Below, piece after piece: positions 45,699 to 54,854 of a DNA stretch of 64,000 nucleotides. Below the pieces are notes generated by a model. It made no database searches, was not told the DNA's origin, and saw only the letters and a program-made list of their open reading frames with translations. The stretch's first letter is position 1. Each line of letters begins with the position of its first letter. The position numbers and the translations under genes are program-made. The stretch is taken from positions 47,206-111,205 of the forward strand of contig JAAYRK010000052.1 in NCBI GenBank assembly GCA_012518815.1, written 5' to 3'. This DNA is from Candidatus Epulonipiscium sp. (lineage in GTDB: Bacteria > Bacillota > Clostridia > Lachnospirales > Defluviitaleaceae).

Positions 45699-46487
45699 AT
45701 GATTAATAAGGAACAGTATCTGAATAGTTTTACAGACTTAGAAGAAAAAATAACGGCAAGCAATATATTAGATAAAGTGAATACCTCTTTAAGAGATCAT
45801 GCTAATACTTTTACTAATTTTATAGATATGTATAAAATTAGTAAATATTTAGATATGCTTTCTTGCATTAAAGATTTAAATGTTCAATCCTTTGGAGGTT
45901 ATACTGAAAGTGAACGTAAAATGATAGGTTTTTCTCCTTACTATAAAGAATTAGAGGAAGGGGATTTTCCTATTGTAGCTTTAGAGCTAAAACTAAAGAA
46001 TTCTAAATATTGTAATATTTCCCATAGAGATTATCTCGGTTCGATTCTAAGTCTTGGGATTGATAGAAAAAAAATTGGTGATATTTTAGTATTGGAAAAT
46101 AGAGCTATAGTATTTATTTGTGAAGAAGTATCAAACTATATATTAACAAATCTCTCTAAAATTAAAAACGTTAAGGCACAGACAAGCGTTATTTCTCTTA
46201 ATGAAATAACTATACCCCCGCCTAAAATTAAAGAAGTATTTTCTACAGTTTCTTCTTTAAGAGTAGATACTGTTTTAAGCTCTGGATTTAATTTATCAAG
46301 ATCTAAAGTTGTTGATTTAATTAAGGCTGAAAAGGCTTTAATTAATGGAATTATTGCACAACCTTCTTCTAATGTAAAGTGTGGAGATTATTTGACTTTA
46401 AGAGGTTTTGGAAAGATTAAATTAAATGAAGTAAGAGGTAAAACAAAAAAGGGCCGTATTAGTGTAGTAATTCACTGTTATAAATAG
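45699..46487 (+). CDS. ylmH: S4-domain RNA-binding protein YlmH
   Basis: 262 residues. The N-terminal part is the YlmH-specific domain; an S4 fold occupies about 185-245 (TVLSSGFNLSRSKVVDLIKAEKALING). YlmH-type proteins have been tied to ribosome rescue through peptidyl-tRNA binding on the 50S subunit. GGTGG lies upstream of the start. It is the usual neighbour between ylmG and divIVA. Confidence 0.94.
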   Translation: MINKEQYLNSFTDLEEKITASNILDKVNTSLRDHANTFTNFIDMYKISKYLDMLSCIKDLNVQSFGGYTESERKMIGFSPYYKELEEGDFPIVALELKLKNSKYCNISHRDYLGSILSLGIDRKKIGDILVLENRAIVFICEEVSNYILTNLSKIKNVKAQTSVISLNEITIPPPKIKEVFSTVSSLRVDTVLSSGFNLSRSKVVDLIKAEKALINGIIAQPSSNVKCGDYLTLRGFGKIKLNEVRGKTKKGRISVVIHCYK

Positions 46488-46499
46488 GAGGAACAGAAT

Positions 46500-47123
46500 A
46501 TGCTCACACCATTAGATATTGAAACTCGGGAATTTAAAAGAAAACCATATGGATATTCTATTGAAGAAGTAGACAAGTTCTTAATCGAAGTCATTAATTG
46601 CTATGAAAGGCTATATAAGGAAAACATAGAATTAAAAGATAAAATCTCAATATTAAATGATGGTATTAGTCACTATAAATCTTTAGAAGAAACCTTACAA
46701 AGCACTTTAGTTCTTGCTGAAAGAACAGCAGAAGAAACTAAATCGGCAGCTCACCAAAAAGGTGAACAAATTATTAATTCTGCTGAAATTAAAGCAAGTC
46801 AAATTTTAGAGGAATCAAAACAAGAGGTTTTTAGAATTAGGCAAGAAATTGATAGATTGAAGAAACAATATGCTTCAGCAAAAATTCAAATGATGCAAAT
46901 TCTTAAAGGTCAATTAGAATTATTAGAACAATCTTCATTATTTGATGATGAAGAAAATAATAGAAACAATAGAGATACTAGAGATAGTAGAGACAGTAGT
47001 GAATTTAAACGTGAAAAAGGTAAACCTATTAAAGAAGATACAATGTTAGTTTTTGAAGATTATGAAGACTATAAAGAATTAAATGAGCAATTTAGATTAG
47101 CAAGAGACGGAGATGCAATATGA
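46500..47123 (+). CDS. divIVA: Cell division initiation protein DivIVA
   Basis: 207 residues. The N-terminal membrane-binding domain starts LTPLDIETREFKRKPYGYSIEEVDKFL; coiled coil covers about 30-155. The C-terminal part has a short Asn/Arg/Asp/Ser-rich repeat (NNRDTRDSRDSS) and an acidic tail. DivIVA marks curved membrane at poles and septa. AGGAGG precedes the start. The stop overlaps aroB (ATGA). Confidence 0.96.
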   Translation: MLTPLDIETREFKRKPYGYSIEEVDKFLIEVINCYERLYKENIELKDKISILNDGISHYKSLEETLQSTLVLAERTAEETKSAAHQKGEQIINSAEIKASQILEESKQEVFRIRQEIDRLKKQYASAKIQMMQILKGQLELLEQSSLFDDEENNRNNRDTRDSRDSSEFKREKGKPIKEDTMLVFEDYEDYKELNEQFRLARDGDAI

Positions 47124-48211
47124 ACGAAATCCTTATAAATACACCATCAGCGGTATACCCAATTTATTTTTCTAATAATTTTAAAAATATATTAAATCCT
47201 TTAAAAAAATCTTTTTCTTCAGATAGAAAGATTTGTATTATTACGGATAATAATGTTGATAATCATTATGGACAAGCCCTATTAGAAACTGTTTCTTCTG
47301 CTTATAAAGAAGTATATAAATACGTTTTTCCAGCAGGAGAAAATAGTAAAAATCTTGATACCGTACAAGATATTTATAAGTTTTTGGTCGAAAAGCATTT
47401 AGATAGAAATTCTCTTATCCTTGCTTTAGGAGGTGGAGTTACTGGAGATATGGCAGGTTTTGCTGCTGCTACATATATGAGGGGAATTCCTTTTGTTCAA
47501 ATACCAACCACCCTTTTATCTCAAGTGGATAGTAGTGTGGGGGGGAAGGTAGGAGTTGATTTCCTTCAAAATAAAAATATGATAGGAGCTTTTTATCAAC
47601 CAGTTTTTGTTTATATTAATTTAGACACTTTAAAAACGTTACCAAAAGAGCAATTGTCATCTGGAGTTGGAGAAGTAATAAAACACGGACTTATATTAGA
47701 TAAATCATATTTTGACTTTGTAGAATCTTCATCTGAATTATTTTTTAAATTAGATTTGGGTGTATTAGAAAGAATTATAAGGCGCTCTTGTGAACTAAAA
47801 GGAAGCGTTGTATCCCAAGATGAAAAAGAAGCTGGTTTACGCGAAATACTAAATTTTGGTCATACGTTAGGTCATGCTATTGAAACTTTATTTGATTTTA
47901 AGCTTTTTCATGGGCAATGTGTTTCTATAGGAATGGTAGGAGCATCCTATTTATCATATATTAATGGTTTTATTTCCAAAGAGCTTTTAAGAAGAATAGA
48001 AAATACTTTAGTTTCTTATGATTTGCCTATTAGGCTTGATGGACTTGATAAAGAAGATATTTATAATCAAATGTTACTAGATAAAAAAACAAAAAATAAT
48101 GTAATAAATTTTGTTTTATTATCGTCAATTGGGAAAGCGGTAAGGATAAGTAATATAACAAAAGAACAAATTTTTTCCGCTATTTCTTATATACAAAATG
48201 ACGTGCACTAG
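47120..48211 (+). CDS. aroB: 3-Dehydroquinate synthase
   Basis: 363 residues. The NAD-binding GGGVTGDMAGFAAATYMRG segment and the metal-binding region (GEVIKHG, NFGHTLGHAIE, LFHGQCVSIGM) are complete. It converts DAHP to 3-dehydroquinate in the shikimate pathway. No other aro gene is nearby. It is translationally coupled to divIVA, in the place where B. subtilis has ileS, which is unusual. Confidence 0.97.
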   Translation: MNEILINTPSAVYPIYFSNNFKNILNPLKKSFSSDRKICIITDNNVDNHYGQALLETVSSAYKEVYKYVFPAGENSKNLDTVQDIYKFLVEKHLDRNSLILALGGGVTGDMAGFAAATYMRGIPFVQIPTTLLSQVDSSVGGKVGVDFLQNKNMIGAFYQPVFVYINLDTLKTLPKEQLSSGVGEVIKHGLILDKSYFDFVESSSELFFKLDLGVLERIIRRSCELKGSVVSQDEKEAGLREILNFGHTLGHAIETLFDFKLFHGQCVSIGMVGASYLSYINGFISKELLRRIENTLVSYDLPIRLDGLDKEDIYNQMLLDKKTKNNVINFVLLSSIGKAVRISNITKEQIFSAISYIQNDVH

Positions 48212-48224
48212 GGCACGTTTTTCT
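48201..48224 (+). terminator. Terminator after aroB
   Basis: ACGTGC and GCACGT pair around ACTAGG, followed by TTTTCTT. It overlaps the aroB stop and ends the division cluster transcript. Confidence 0.85.
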
Positions 48225-48315
48225 TATGTTACCTCTACTTTCCATTATGCTTTGTGATAGCCTTGGGAAAACTATAAATAACTATTTTATCGAATGAATA
48301 ATTGGAGGCTATAAT

Positions 48316-48984
48316 ATGGATAATAAAGTAGAGAACAATATAATCACAGACAATATAATTATTGAGGAGTTAAAGAAAAAACTACTTGAAGAAAAGGCTG
48401 AAACAGAAAAACAAATTAATAAGCTAAAAGAAAATAATTCTTCTGGCTCTCTTTTAGAATGGACCGGGGAATTGTCTTCTTATGATAACCATCCTGCGGA
48501 TATTGGAACTGAAAGTTTTGAAAGGGAAAAATTGATAAGATTAAATTTTAATCAACAAAAGCTTTTAGATGATATAAATGATGCTATTAAAAAAATTGAA
48601 AAGGGTAGTTATGGCTTTTGTGAAAGCTGTTCTAAAAGGATAGATTATGAACGACTAAAGGTAATTCCTTATGCGAGAGAATGTATAAACTGTGCTAAGG
48701 AGCATCAAACTAAAAATAAAGATTTTCCAAAAAGGTATCCTGTTGATGAGGATATTTTAGGATATAGTTTTCATGACGGATTTATTAACGAAGAAACTAA
48801 TAACAGCGACGGTTTGAATATAGTTAGGCAACTTGAAGCTTATGGTTCTGCAGATAATATGCAGGATATGGGAGGAGATATTAAAGATTATGATGACATT
48901 AATAATATCTATGATGCTTCAATAGAATCTGTCGAAGGGGTTGACTTATTATCAAACAAAGATAGAAAAAATTCTTTATATTAA
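48316..48984 (+). CDS. TraR/DksA-type zinc finger protein, YteA-like
   Basis: 222 residues. A helical N-terminus with the ELSSYDNHPADIGTE segment leads to a four-cysteine zinc finger: Cys102, Cys105, Cys123 and Cys126 (YGFCESCSKRIDY, CINCAKEH). It is longer than DksA because of an acidic C-terminal tail. YteA-type proteins are linked to sporulation in Firmicutes and may act on RNA polymerase. TTGGAGG precedes the start. Confidence 0.88.
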   Translation: MDNKVENNIITDNIIIEELKKKLLEEKAETEKQINKLKENNSSGSLLEWTGELSSYDNHPADIGTESFEREKLIRLNFNQQKLLDDINDAIKKIEKGSYGFCESCSKRIDYERLKVIPYARECINCAKEHQTKNKDFPKRYPVDEDILGYSFHDGFINEETNNSDGLNIVRQLEAYGSADNMQDMGGDIKDYDDINNIYDASIESVEGVDLLSNKDRKNSLY

Positions 48985-49015
48985 TATTTTTTCTAGTTTT
49001 TGAGGGAGAGAGGAA

Positions 49016-49492
49016 ATGTTAGTTACTTTTGTGTTTGCAGTATTATTTTTAGTAGTGTTAGATCAATTTACAAAATATAAAGCATTAATTCACTTAAAAG
49101 ATATAAATACTTTTCCTATTATTCAAAATGTGTTTCATTTTACTTTTGTTGAAAATAGAGGAGCTGCTTTTGGAATACTACAAAATCAAAGAACCTTCTT
49201 TATTATTATTACGACTATTGTTTTAATAGGGATTTTATACTATTATCTAAAGTTACCAAAGCACAAACCATATAACTGGGTTAGGAAATGTCTTATTTTA
49301 ATTAGTGCTGGTGCTTTAGGTAATTTAATTGATAGAATCCGCTTAGGTTATGTTATTGATTTTTTTGATTTCCGCCTTATTAATTTTCCTGTATTTAATG
49401 TTGCTGATGTTTGTGTTGTTATAGGAACTATTTTCTTAAGTATTATTATCTTTTTTACTCCTATTGATGATGAAAAAGAGGAAGTAGACTAA
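49016..49492 (+). CDS. lspA: Lipoprotein signal peptidase (signal peptidase II)
   Basis: 158 residues, four membrane helices. The two catalytic aspartates are in GALGNLIDRI and FNVADV; LDQFTKY and VENRGAAFG are also present. It cleaves prolipoprotein signal peptides after lipid attachment. GGGAGAGAGG precedes the start. The stop overlaps the start of the RluD gene (TAATG). Confidence 0.97.
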   Translation: MLVTFVFAVLFLVVLDQFTKYKALIHLKDINTFPIIQNVFHFTFVENRGAAFGILQNQRTFFIIITTIVLIGILYYYLKLPKHKPYNWVRKCLILISAGALGNLIDRIRLGYVIDFFDFRLINFPVFNVADVCVVIGTIFLSIIIFFTPIDDEKEEVD

Positions 49493-50418
49493 TGAATTCT
49501 TATACATATGTAATTGGGGCGGAATATGAAGGAAAGCGGATTGATATTTATCTATCTGAAATAATTGAAGATTGTTCCAGGTCCTATATTCAAAAGCTTA
49601 TCGAAGAAGAAAAAATTAAGGTTAATAATAGAATTATTAAATCTAATTATAAATTAAAATGTAATGATTTAATTAGTTTAGAAATACCCGATGAAACACC
49701 TATGGAAATATTAGCTGAGGATATACCTTTAGATATTCTATATGAAGATAAGGATATAATTGTTATTAATAAAGCTCAAGGTATGGTGGTTCATCCTGCT
49801 GCTGGTCATTATAGTGGTACTTTGGTTAATGCACTATTATTCCACTGTCCTAATGAATTATCGAAAGTTAACGGACCACTTAGGCCAGGGATAGTTCATC
49901 GGATTGATAAGGATACCTCAGGAATTATGATAGTGGCAAAAAATGATTATGCTCATAATGAATTGTCTTTGCAATTAAAAAAATATTCAGTTGTAAGAAA
50001 ATATATTGCAATTGTTTATAATAATATTATTGATGATTTTGGTACTGTAGATGCACCTGTTGGAAGACATCCCAAAGACCGTAAAAAAATGACTGTAATT
50101 AATAAAAATTCAAAAAAAGCAATTACTCATTTTACTGTTTTAGAAAGGTTTGGGGATTTTACTTTAATTGAAGCTAGTTTAGTGACGGGAAGAACTCATC
50201 AGATAAGAGTTCATATGAAGTATTTAGGTCATCCTATTTTAGGTGATTACACATATGGACCTAAGAAACAGCCTTTTAAATTAAATGGTCAAATGCTTCA
50301 TGCTAGATTTTTAGCTTTTAATCATCCTTCAACTAAGGAGTATATGGAGTTTAAAACTCCTGTTCCTGAGTATTTTGAGGATGTTATTAATATACTTAGG
50401 AAGAAAAATCAAAAATAA
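49492..50418 (+). CDS. rluD: 23S rRNA pseudouridine synthase, RluD type
   Basis: 308 residues. An S4 domain (about 15-75) precedes the RluA-family catalytic domain, with HRIDKDTSG (Asp139 is the nucleophile), VARKYIAIV-like residues and GRTHQIRVHM. It converts uridines of 23S rRNA helix 69 or a related site; the exact target cannot be read from the sequence. The lspA-rluD pairing is common in Gram-positive bacteria. Confidence 0.95.
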   Translation: MNSYTYVIGAEYEGKRIDIYLSEIIEDCSRSYIQKLIEEEKIKVNNRIIKSNYKLKCNDLISLEIPDETPMEILAEDIPLDILYEDKDIIVINKAQGMVVHPAAGHYSGTLVNALLFHCPNELSKVNGPLRPGIVHRIDKDTSGIMIVAKNDYAHNELSLQLKKYSVVRKYIAIVYNNIIDDFGTVDAPVGRHPKDRKKMTVINKNSKKAITHFTVLERFGDFTLIEASLVTGRTHQIRVHMKYLGHPILGDYTYGPKKQPFKLNGQMLHARFLAFNHPSTKEYMEFKTPVPEYFEDVINILRKKNQK

Positions 50419-50505
50419 TGTAAGATAAAACCATAAAATGTAAACAAAGCTTTGAAGGATTAAAATACTGCTTTGGACTAGATAAAAAATTGGTTTGAAA
50501 TAGAA

Positions 50506-50523
50506 ATTTAGATTAATCTAAAT
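50506..50523. repeat. 18-bp perfect palindrome between rluD and the pyr promoter
   Basis: ATTTAGATTAATCTAAAT is its own reverse complement. It lies 32 bases upstream of the pyr -35 region, without T-run, so it may be an operator. Confidence 0.6.
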
Positions 50524-50554
50524 AGAAAAACAGTTTTATTATATGATTTAATTA

Positions 50555-50583
50555 TAGACAAGTTTTTTAAGCTATGATATAGT
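50555..50583 (+). promoter_or_regulatory. Promoter of pyrR-uraA
   Basis: TAGACA (50555-50560), 17-base spacer, TATAGT (50578-50583). It lies directly upstream of the PyrR-binding leader. Confidence 0.6.
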
Positions 50584-50595
50584 TTAAATAATGAA

Positions 50596-51258
<663 letters not shown>

Positions 51259-51274
51259 TTGGGAGGATTTATTT

Positions 51275-52507
51275 ATGTCTAGTGCTACTAAAGTATCAAC
51301 TACAACTCAAGAAAAAATTATTTTAGGACTTCAGCATGTTTTAGCTATGTTTGGAGCAACTGTTTTAGTACCAATTTTGACGGGTTTGGATCCTGCAATT
51401 GCGATTCTTTCAGCTGGCTTAGGTACATTGGTTTTTCACTTATGTACTAAGGGAATGGTACCTGTTTTTCTTGGTTCCAGTTTTGCTTTTATACCTGTTA
51501 TAGCACTTGTTCTCCAAGAGGAAGGATTGGCTGCTGTAAAAGGTGGTGTTATAGTAGCAGGTTTGATTTATGCAATAATGGCAGGAGTCATTAAATTGTT
51601 TGGGGTTGAAAAGGTTCGATCATTTTTTCCTCCGATTGTTGCAGGACCTATTATTATGGTTATTGGTCTTAGTTTAAGCCCTGTGGCTATTAATAGTAGT
51701 CTATATAATCAAGGTTCTTTTGATGTTAAATATTTAATAGTATCTTCTATTGTGGTATTAACGATGATTATTGTTTCAATTTTTGCAAAAGGTTTTTTTA
51801 AACTTGTACCAATTTTAATTGCAGTAGTAGTAGGATATCTTGTTTCTTTACCCTTAGGTCTGGTTGACGTAGAGACAATTGCTAATGCTAATTGGTTTGG
51901 AATTAAAAACTATGAACAAATTTTTACTTTGCCAGAGTTTTCTTTAAGTGGAATATTAGCTATAGCTCCTGTAGCTTTAGTAGTTTTTATTGAACATATA
52001 GGGGATATTACAACTAATAGTGCTGTTGTGGGAAAAGATTTCTTTAAAGAACCAGGTGTTCATAGAACAATGCTAGGAGACGGTTTAGCTACAATGGTTG
52101 CAGGCTTACTTGGAGGACCAGCTAATACTACTTATAGTGAAAATACAGGTGTTTTAGCTGTTACTAAGGTATATGATCCTGCAGTACTTAGGATAGCGGC
52201 TGTTTTTGCAATTATTATTAGTTTTATAGGAAAGATTGGTGCTATTATTAACTGTATACCATCTCCTGTTATGGGCGGAATAAGTATTATCTTATTTGGA
52301 ATGATTGCTAGTATAGGAGTAAGAATTCTTGTTGAAGCACATTTAGATTTTTCTAACAGTCGTAATCTTTTGATAGCAGCTATTATATTAGTATGTGGTA
52401 TTGCAATTGACAGCATACCAATTTATGGAGAATTGACAATTTCAGGTTTAACTATTGCTGCAATTCTTGGGGTTATTTTAAATAAAGTTCTTCCGGAAAA
52501 TATTTAA
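51275..52507 (+). CDS. uraA: Uracil permease (NCS2 family)
   Basis: 410 residues with about 14 membrane segments. NCS2 motifs: QHVLAMFGATVLVPILTGLDP at the start, then FIEHIGDITTNSAVVGKDF and GGPANTTYSENTGVLAVT. It imports uracil with protons. It shares the PyrR attenuator, so uptake is tied to the pyrimidine pool. Confidence 0.97.
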   Translation: MSSATKVSTTTQEKIILGLQHVLAMFGATVLVPILTGLDPAIAILSAGLGTLVFHLCTKGMVPVFLGSSFAFIPVIALVLQEEGLAAVKGGVIVAGLIYAIMAGVIKLFGVEKVRSFFPPIVAGPIIMVIGLSLSPVAINSSLYNQGSFDVKYLIVSSIVVLTMIIVSIFAKGFFKLVPILIAVVVGYLVSLPLGLVDVETIANANWFGIKNYEQIFTLPEFSLSGILAIAPVALVVFIEHIGDITTNSAVVGKDFFKEPGVHRTMLGDGLATMVAGLLGGPANTTYSENTGVLAVTKVYDPAVLRIAAVFAIIISFIGKIGAIINCIPSPVMGGISIILFGMIASIGVRILVEAHLDFSNSRNLLIAAIILVCGIAIDSIPIYGELTISGLTIAAILGVILNKVLPENI

Positions 52508-52656
52508 TTAAGGATATTATTGAATTATATTTAATGTAAAAAACAGTAAAAAATGTGTAAAAGTATAAGAAGTATAAAAGATATAAATAGATATAAGATA
52601 TATAAATGATATAAATATATATAAAGTATAAAGTATAGATATTAGATATTATATGA
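52508..52656. repeat. AT-only low-complexity tract with TATAAA-like repeats
   Basis: Between uraA and its terminator, degenerate copies of AGTATAAA, GATATAAA and GATATATAAAT repeat every 8-12 bases, densest at 52561-52653. There is no coding frame and no regular spacer, so it is not a CRISPR array. Confidence 0.7.
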
Positions 52657-52701
52657 TTAAAGCTGCTTAAGAATTATATTTTCTTAGGCAGCTTTAATTT
52701 T
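52657..52701 (+). terminator. Terminator after uraA
   Basis: Two 17-base arms (TTAAAGCTGCTTAAGAA and TTCTTAGGCAGCTTTAA) pair with one G-T pair around TTATATT, followed by TTTT. It lies about 150 bases after the uraA stop. Confidence 0.85.
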
Positions 52702-52835
52702 GTGATTTTGGAGTTAGAAATTATTTTTCTAAAAAATAATTTAAAGATTTTAGATTTATTAATTCATAAACTATAAACTTATAAAGTTATAAATCTATTT
52801 AATTGTAAGTTTATAAACTTAGATATTTGCAAAAG
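52702..52835. other. AT-rich spacer before the left hairpin element
   Basis: It contains a small hairpin (AAATTATTTTT pairing with its inverse at 52718-52742) and several TTATAAA words. I see no gene or promoter here. Confidence 0.6.
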
Positions 52836-53030
52836 GCTTCCAAATCATATTTGTAAAGAACATTCCTCAGAGATTCAAGATTCGAAAATATCACGACACG
52901 TCAGAAAATAGCTTTCCAAACTCGCTTCGCTCAAACAAGGAAAGCTATCAATTTTCTTCCTTAGTCGGATACTTTGACGAATCTTGAATAAGTCGGAACT
53001 TTTCTTTAACAAATATGATTTTCTGTTAGT
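52836..53030 (+). repeat. 195-bp hairpin element, left copy
   Basis: The element is identical to the reverse complement of 54422-54616 at 189 of 195 positions, with no gaps. Within the copy the ends are complementary: AAATCATATTTGT pairs with ACAAATATGATTT, ATTCAAGATTCG with CGAATCTTGAAT, and AGCTTTCC with GGAAAGCT. The whole therefore folds into one long imperfect hairpin whose loop holds CTCGCTTCGCTC. It has no coding frame. It resembles non-coding MITE or REP-like elements. Its GC content is visibly higher than the surrounding spacer. Confidence 0.92.
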
Positions 53031-53227
53031 ACAATACATATAAAGAGTATTATTTCGGTAGAGTAAAATAAATAGAATATTTTATACTTCAATAAGAAAA
53101 ATTCGTTAATTATATTTGTAATATAACTAATTTTTATTTAAACGTGATATAATAATCAACAGTATAAATTTACTATTGTTTTTTGTATAAAAATACATTA
53201 TTATAATTTATTTGAAAGGATGATAAA
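53031..53227 (+). other. Spacer between the left element and the aminopeptidase gene
   Basis: It holds a TATAAT box at 53148-53153, 75 bases before the gene, with no good -35. This is probably the promoter region of the aminopeptidase gene. Nothing else is recognised. Confidence 0.5.
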
Positions 53228-54343
53228 ATGTACGATGACAGAATTAAGATTCTAGCTAAAACTTTGGTGCGTTATTCCGTTGATCTAAAAAAAGGTGAAA
53301 AGCTTTTAATTCAAGGAAACGGGCTAGAGGTTTCCCTTGTTAATGCAATTATAAAAGAAGTATATGAACTTGGAGGCTATCCTTTTGTTCAACTTAATGA
53401 TCAAAGGATTTTAAGAGAATTATATCTTAATACTTCAAAGGAACATATGGAGGCTATGGCTAAATATGAGGCAGACAGAATGAAAGATATGGATGCTTTT
53501 ATCGGCTTTACTTCTGTAAGAAATTCCTCTGAATTATCAGATGTTCCTTCAGAAAAAATGGATTTATATTATAAATACTTCTGGAAACAAGTACATGTTG
53601 ATATTCGTGTTCCAAAAACAAAATGGGTTGTACTTCGTTATCCTTCTCCTGCTATGGCTCAAATGGCAGATATGAGCACAGAGGCTTTTGAAGATTTTTA
53701 TTTTAATGTTTGTAATCTTGATTATGGAAAGATGTCAAAAGCCATGGATGCTCTTGTAAAGATAATGGATAAGACTGATAAAGTAAGAATTTTGGGTAAG
53801 GGAACTGATTTAACTTTTTCTATAAAAGACTTACCAGCAATTAAATGCGACGGGAAAATGAATATTCCGGATGGAGAAGTATATACAGCACCTGTTCGGG
53901 ATTCTGTAAGTGGTGTTATCACATATAATACACCTTCAAAATATCAAGGATTTACTTTTGAGAATATATCCTTTGAATTTAAAGATGGAAAAATAATAAA
54001 TGCAACGGCTAATGATTCTGAAAGAATTAATAAAATTTTAGATACCGATGAAGGAGCAAGATATATTGGTGAGTTTGCTATAGGTTTAAATCCATATATA
54101 AATAAACCCATGAACGAAACACTTTTTGATGAAAAGATAGCAGGTTCCATTCATTTTACTCCAGGTAATTCCTACGATAATTGTTTTAATGGTAATAGGT
54201 CAGCAATTCACTGGGATTTAGTTCTTATTCAAACGCCAGAATACGGAGGCGGAGAAATATATTTTGATGATATTTTAGTAAGAAAAGATGGTCTATTTAT
54301 TCTTCCTGAATTAGATGTTCTTAATCCTAATAATCTTAAATAG
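53228..54343 (+). CDS. M29-family aminopeptidase (AmpS/PepS type)
   Basis: 371 residues. The family metal ligands appear in the second half: DGEVYTAP, GEFAIGLNP, SIHFTPGNSY and IHWDLVLI, with a closing GGEIYFDD. The N-terminal domain begins YDDRIKILAKTLVRYSVDLKKGEKLLI, typical of thermophilic aminopeptidase T. It cleaves N-terminal residues from peptides in the cytoplasm. GAAAGGATG precedes the start. It stands alone between two inverted 195-bp elements, so recombination could flip it with its promoter. Confidence 0.94.
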   Translation: MYDDRIKILAKTLVRYSVDLKKGEKLLIQGNGLEVSLVNAIIKEVYELGGYPFVQLNDQRILRELYLNTSKEHMEAMAKYEADRMKDMDAFIGFTSVRNSSELSDVPSEKMDLYYKYFWKQVHVDIRVPKTKWVVLRYPSPAMAQMADMSTEAFEDFYFNVCNLDYGKMSKAMDALVKIMDKTDKVRILGKGTDLTFSIKDLPAIKCDGKMNIPDGEVYTAPVRDSVSGVITYNTPSKYQGFTFENISFEFKDGKIINATANDSERINKILDTDEGARYIGEFAIGLNPYINKPMNETLFDEKIAGSIHFTPGNSYDNCFNGNRSAIHWDLVLIQTPEYGGGEIYFDDILVRKDGLFILPELDVLNPNNLK

Positions 54344-54421
54344 GATAAGTAATAGGAGCTTTTTCTACCTTTTTTCAAAACTCCTGGATACAAGTAATAA
54401 AAAATTTTTTCCGTATATTAC
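54344..54421. other. Spacer after the aminopeptidase gene
   Basis: It has AGGAG and CTCCT 22 bases apart with T-rich sequence between, a weak candidate terminator only. Confidence 0.3.
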
Positions 54422-54616
54422 ACTAGCAGAAAACCATATTTGTTAAAGAAAAGTTCCGACTTATTCAAGATTCGTCAAAGTATCCGACTAAGGAAGAAAA
54501 TCGATAGCTTTCCTTGTTTGAGCGAAGCGAGTTTGGAAAGCTATTTTCTGACGTGTCGTGATACTTTCGAATCTTGAATCTCTGAGGAACGTTCTTTACA
54601 AATATGGTTTGGAAGC
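54422..54616 (-). repeat. 195-bp hairpin element, right copy (inverted)
   Basis: It is the inverse of the left copy with six single-base differences, all transitions, and no gaps. It begins ACTAGCAGAAAACC and ends GGTTTGGAAGC on the plus strand. The stem is better paired here: G-C pairs at two places where the left copy has A-C mismatches. The central GAGCGAAGCGAG lies in the hairpin loop. Confidence 0.92.
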
Positions 54617-54854
54617 TTAGAAATTAATCTATTAATTATAAAACATAAATTTATTAAAATAAAACAATAAGTTATGAATCCACAAATTTGTAAATTTATT
54701 AATTTATAAATCTATAATCATATTTATAATGATTAAATAGATAATAAATAATTATAAATTTAACAAACTTATATAAAAATATCACGTATATTTTTAAGGA
54801 CTAATATTTAGAAATTATTATTATTACAAATAATAATCAAGAAAGGGGATTAAA
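54617..54854. other. AT-rich spacer before the Yip1-like gene
   Basis: About 240 bases of nearly pure A and T with short palindromes such as ACAAATTTGT. I see no gene; the promoter of the Yip1-like gene must lie here but cannot be picked out. Confidence 0.5.

Noticed and set aside
52540..52660. Repeated TATAAA words as a CRISPR array or iteron origin
   Set aside because: Repeat units are degenerate and of unequal spacing, with no unique spacers and no cas or rep gene nearby.
52836..54616. Composite transposon around the aminopeptidase gene
   Set aside because: The elements carry no transposase and no frame, and I see no clear target-site duplication. Kept only as a hairpin-element pair.
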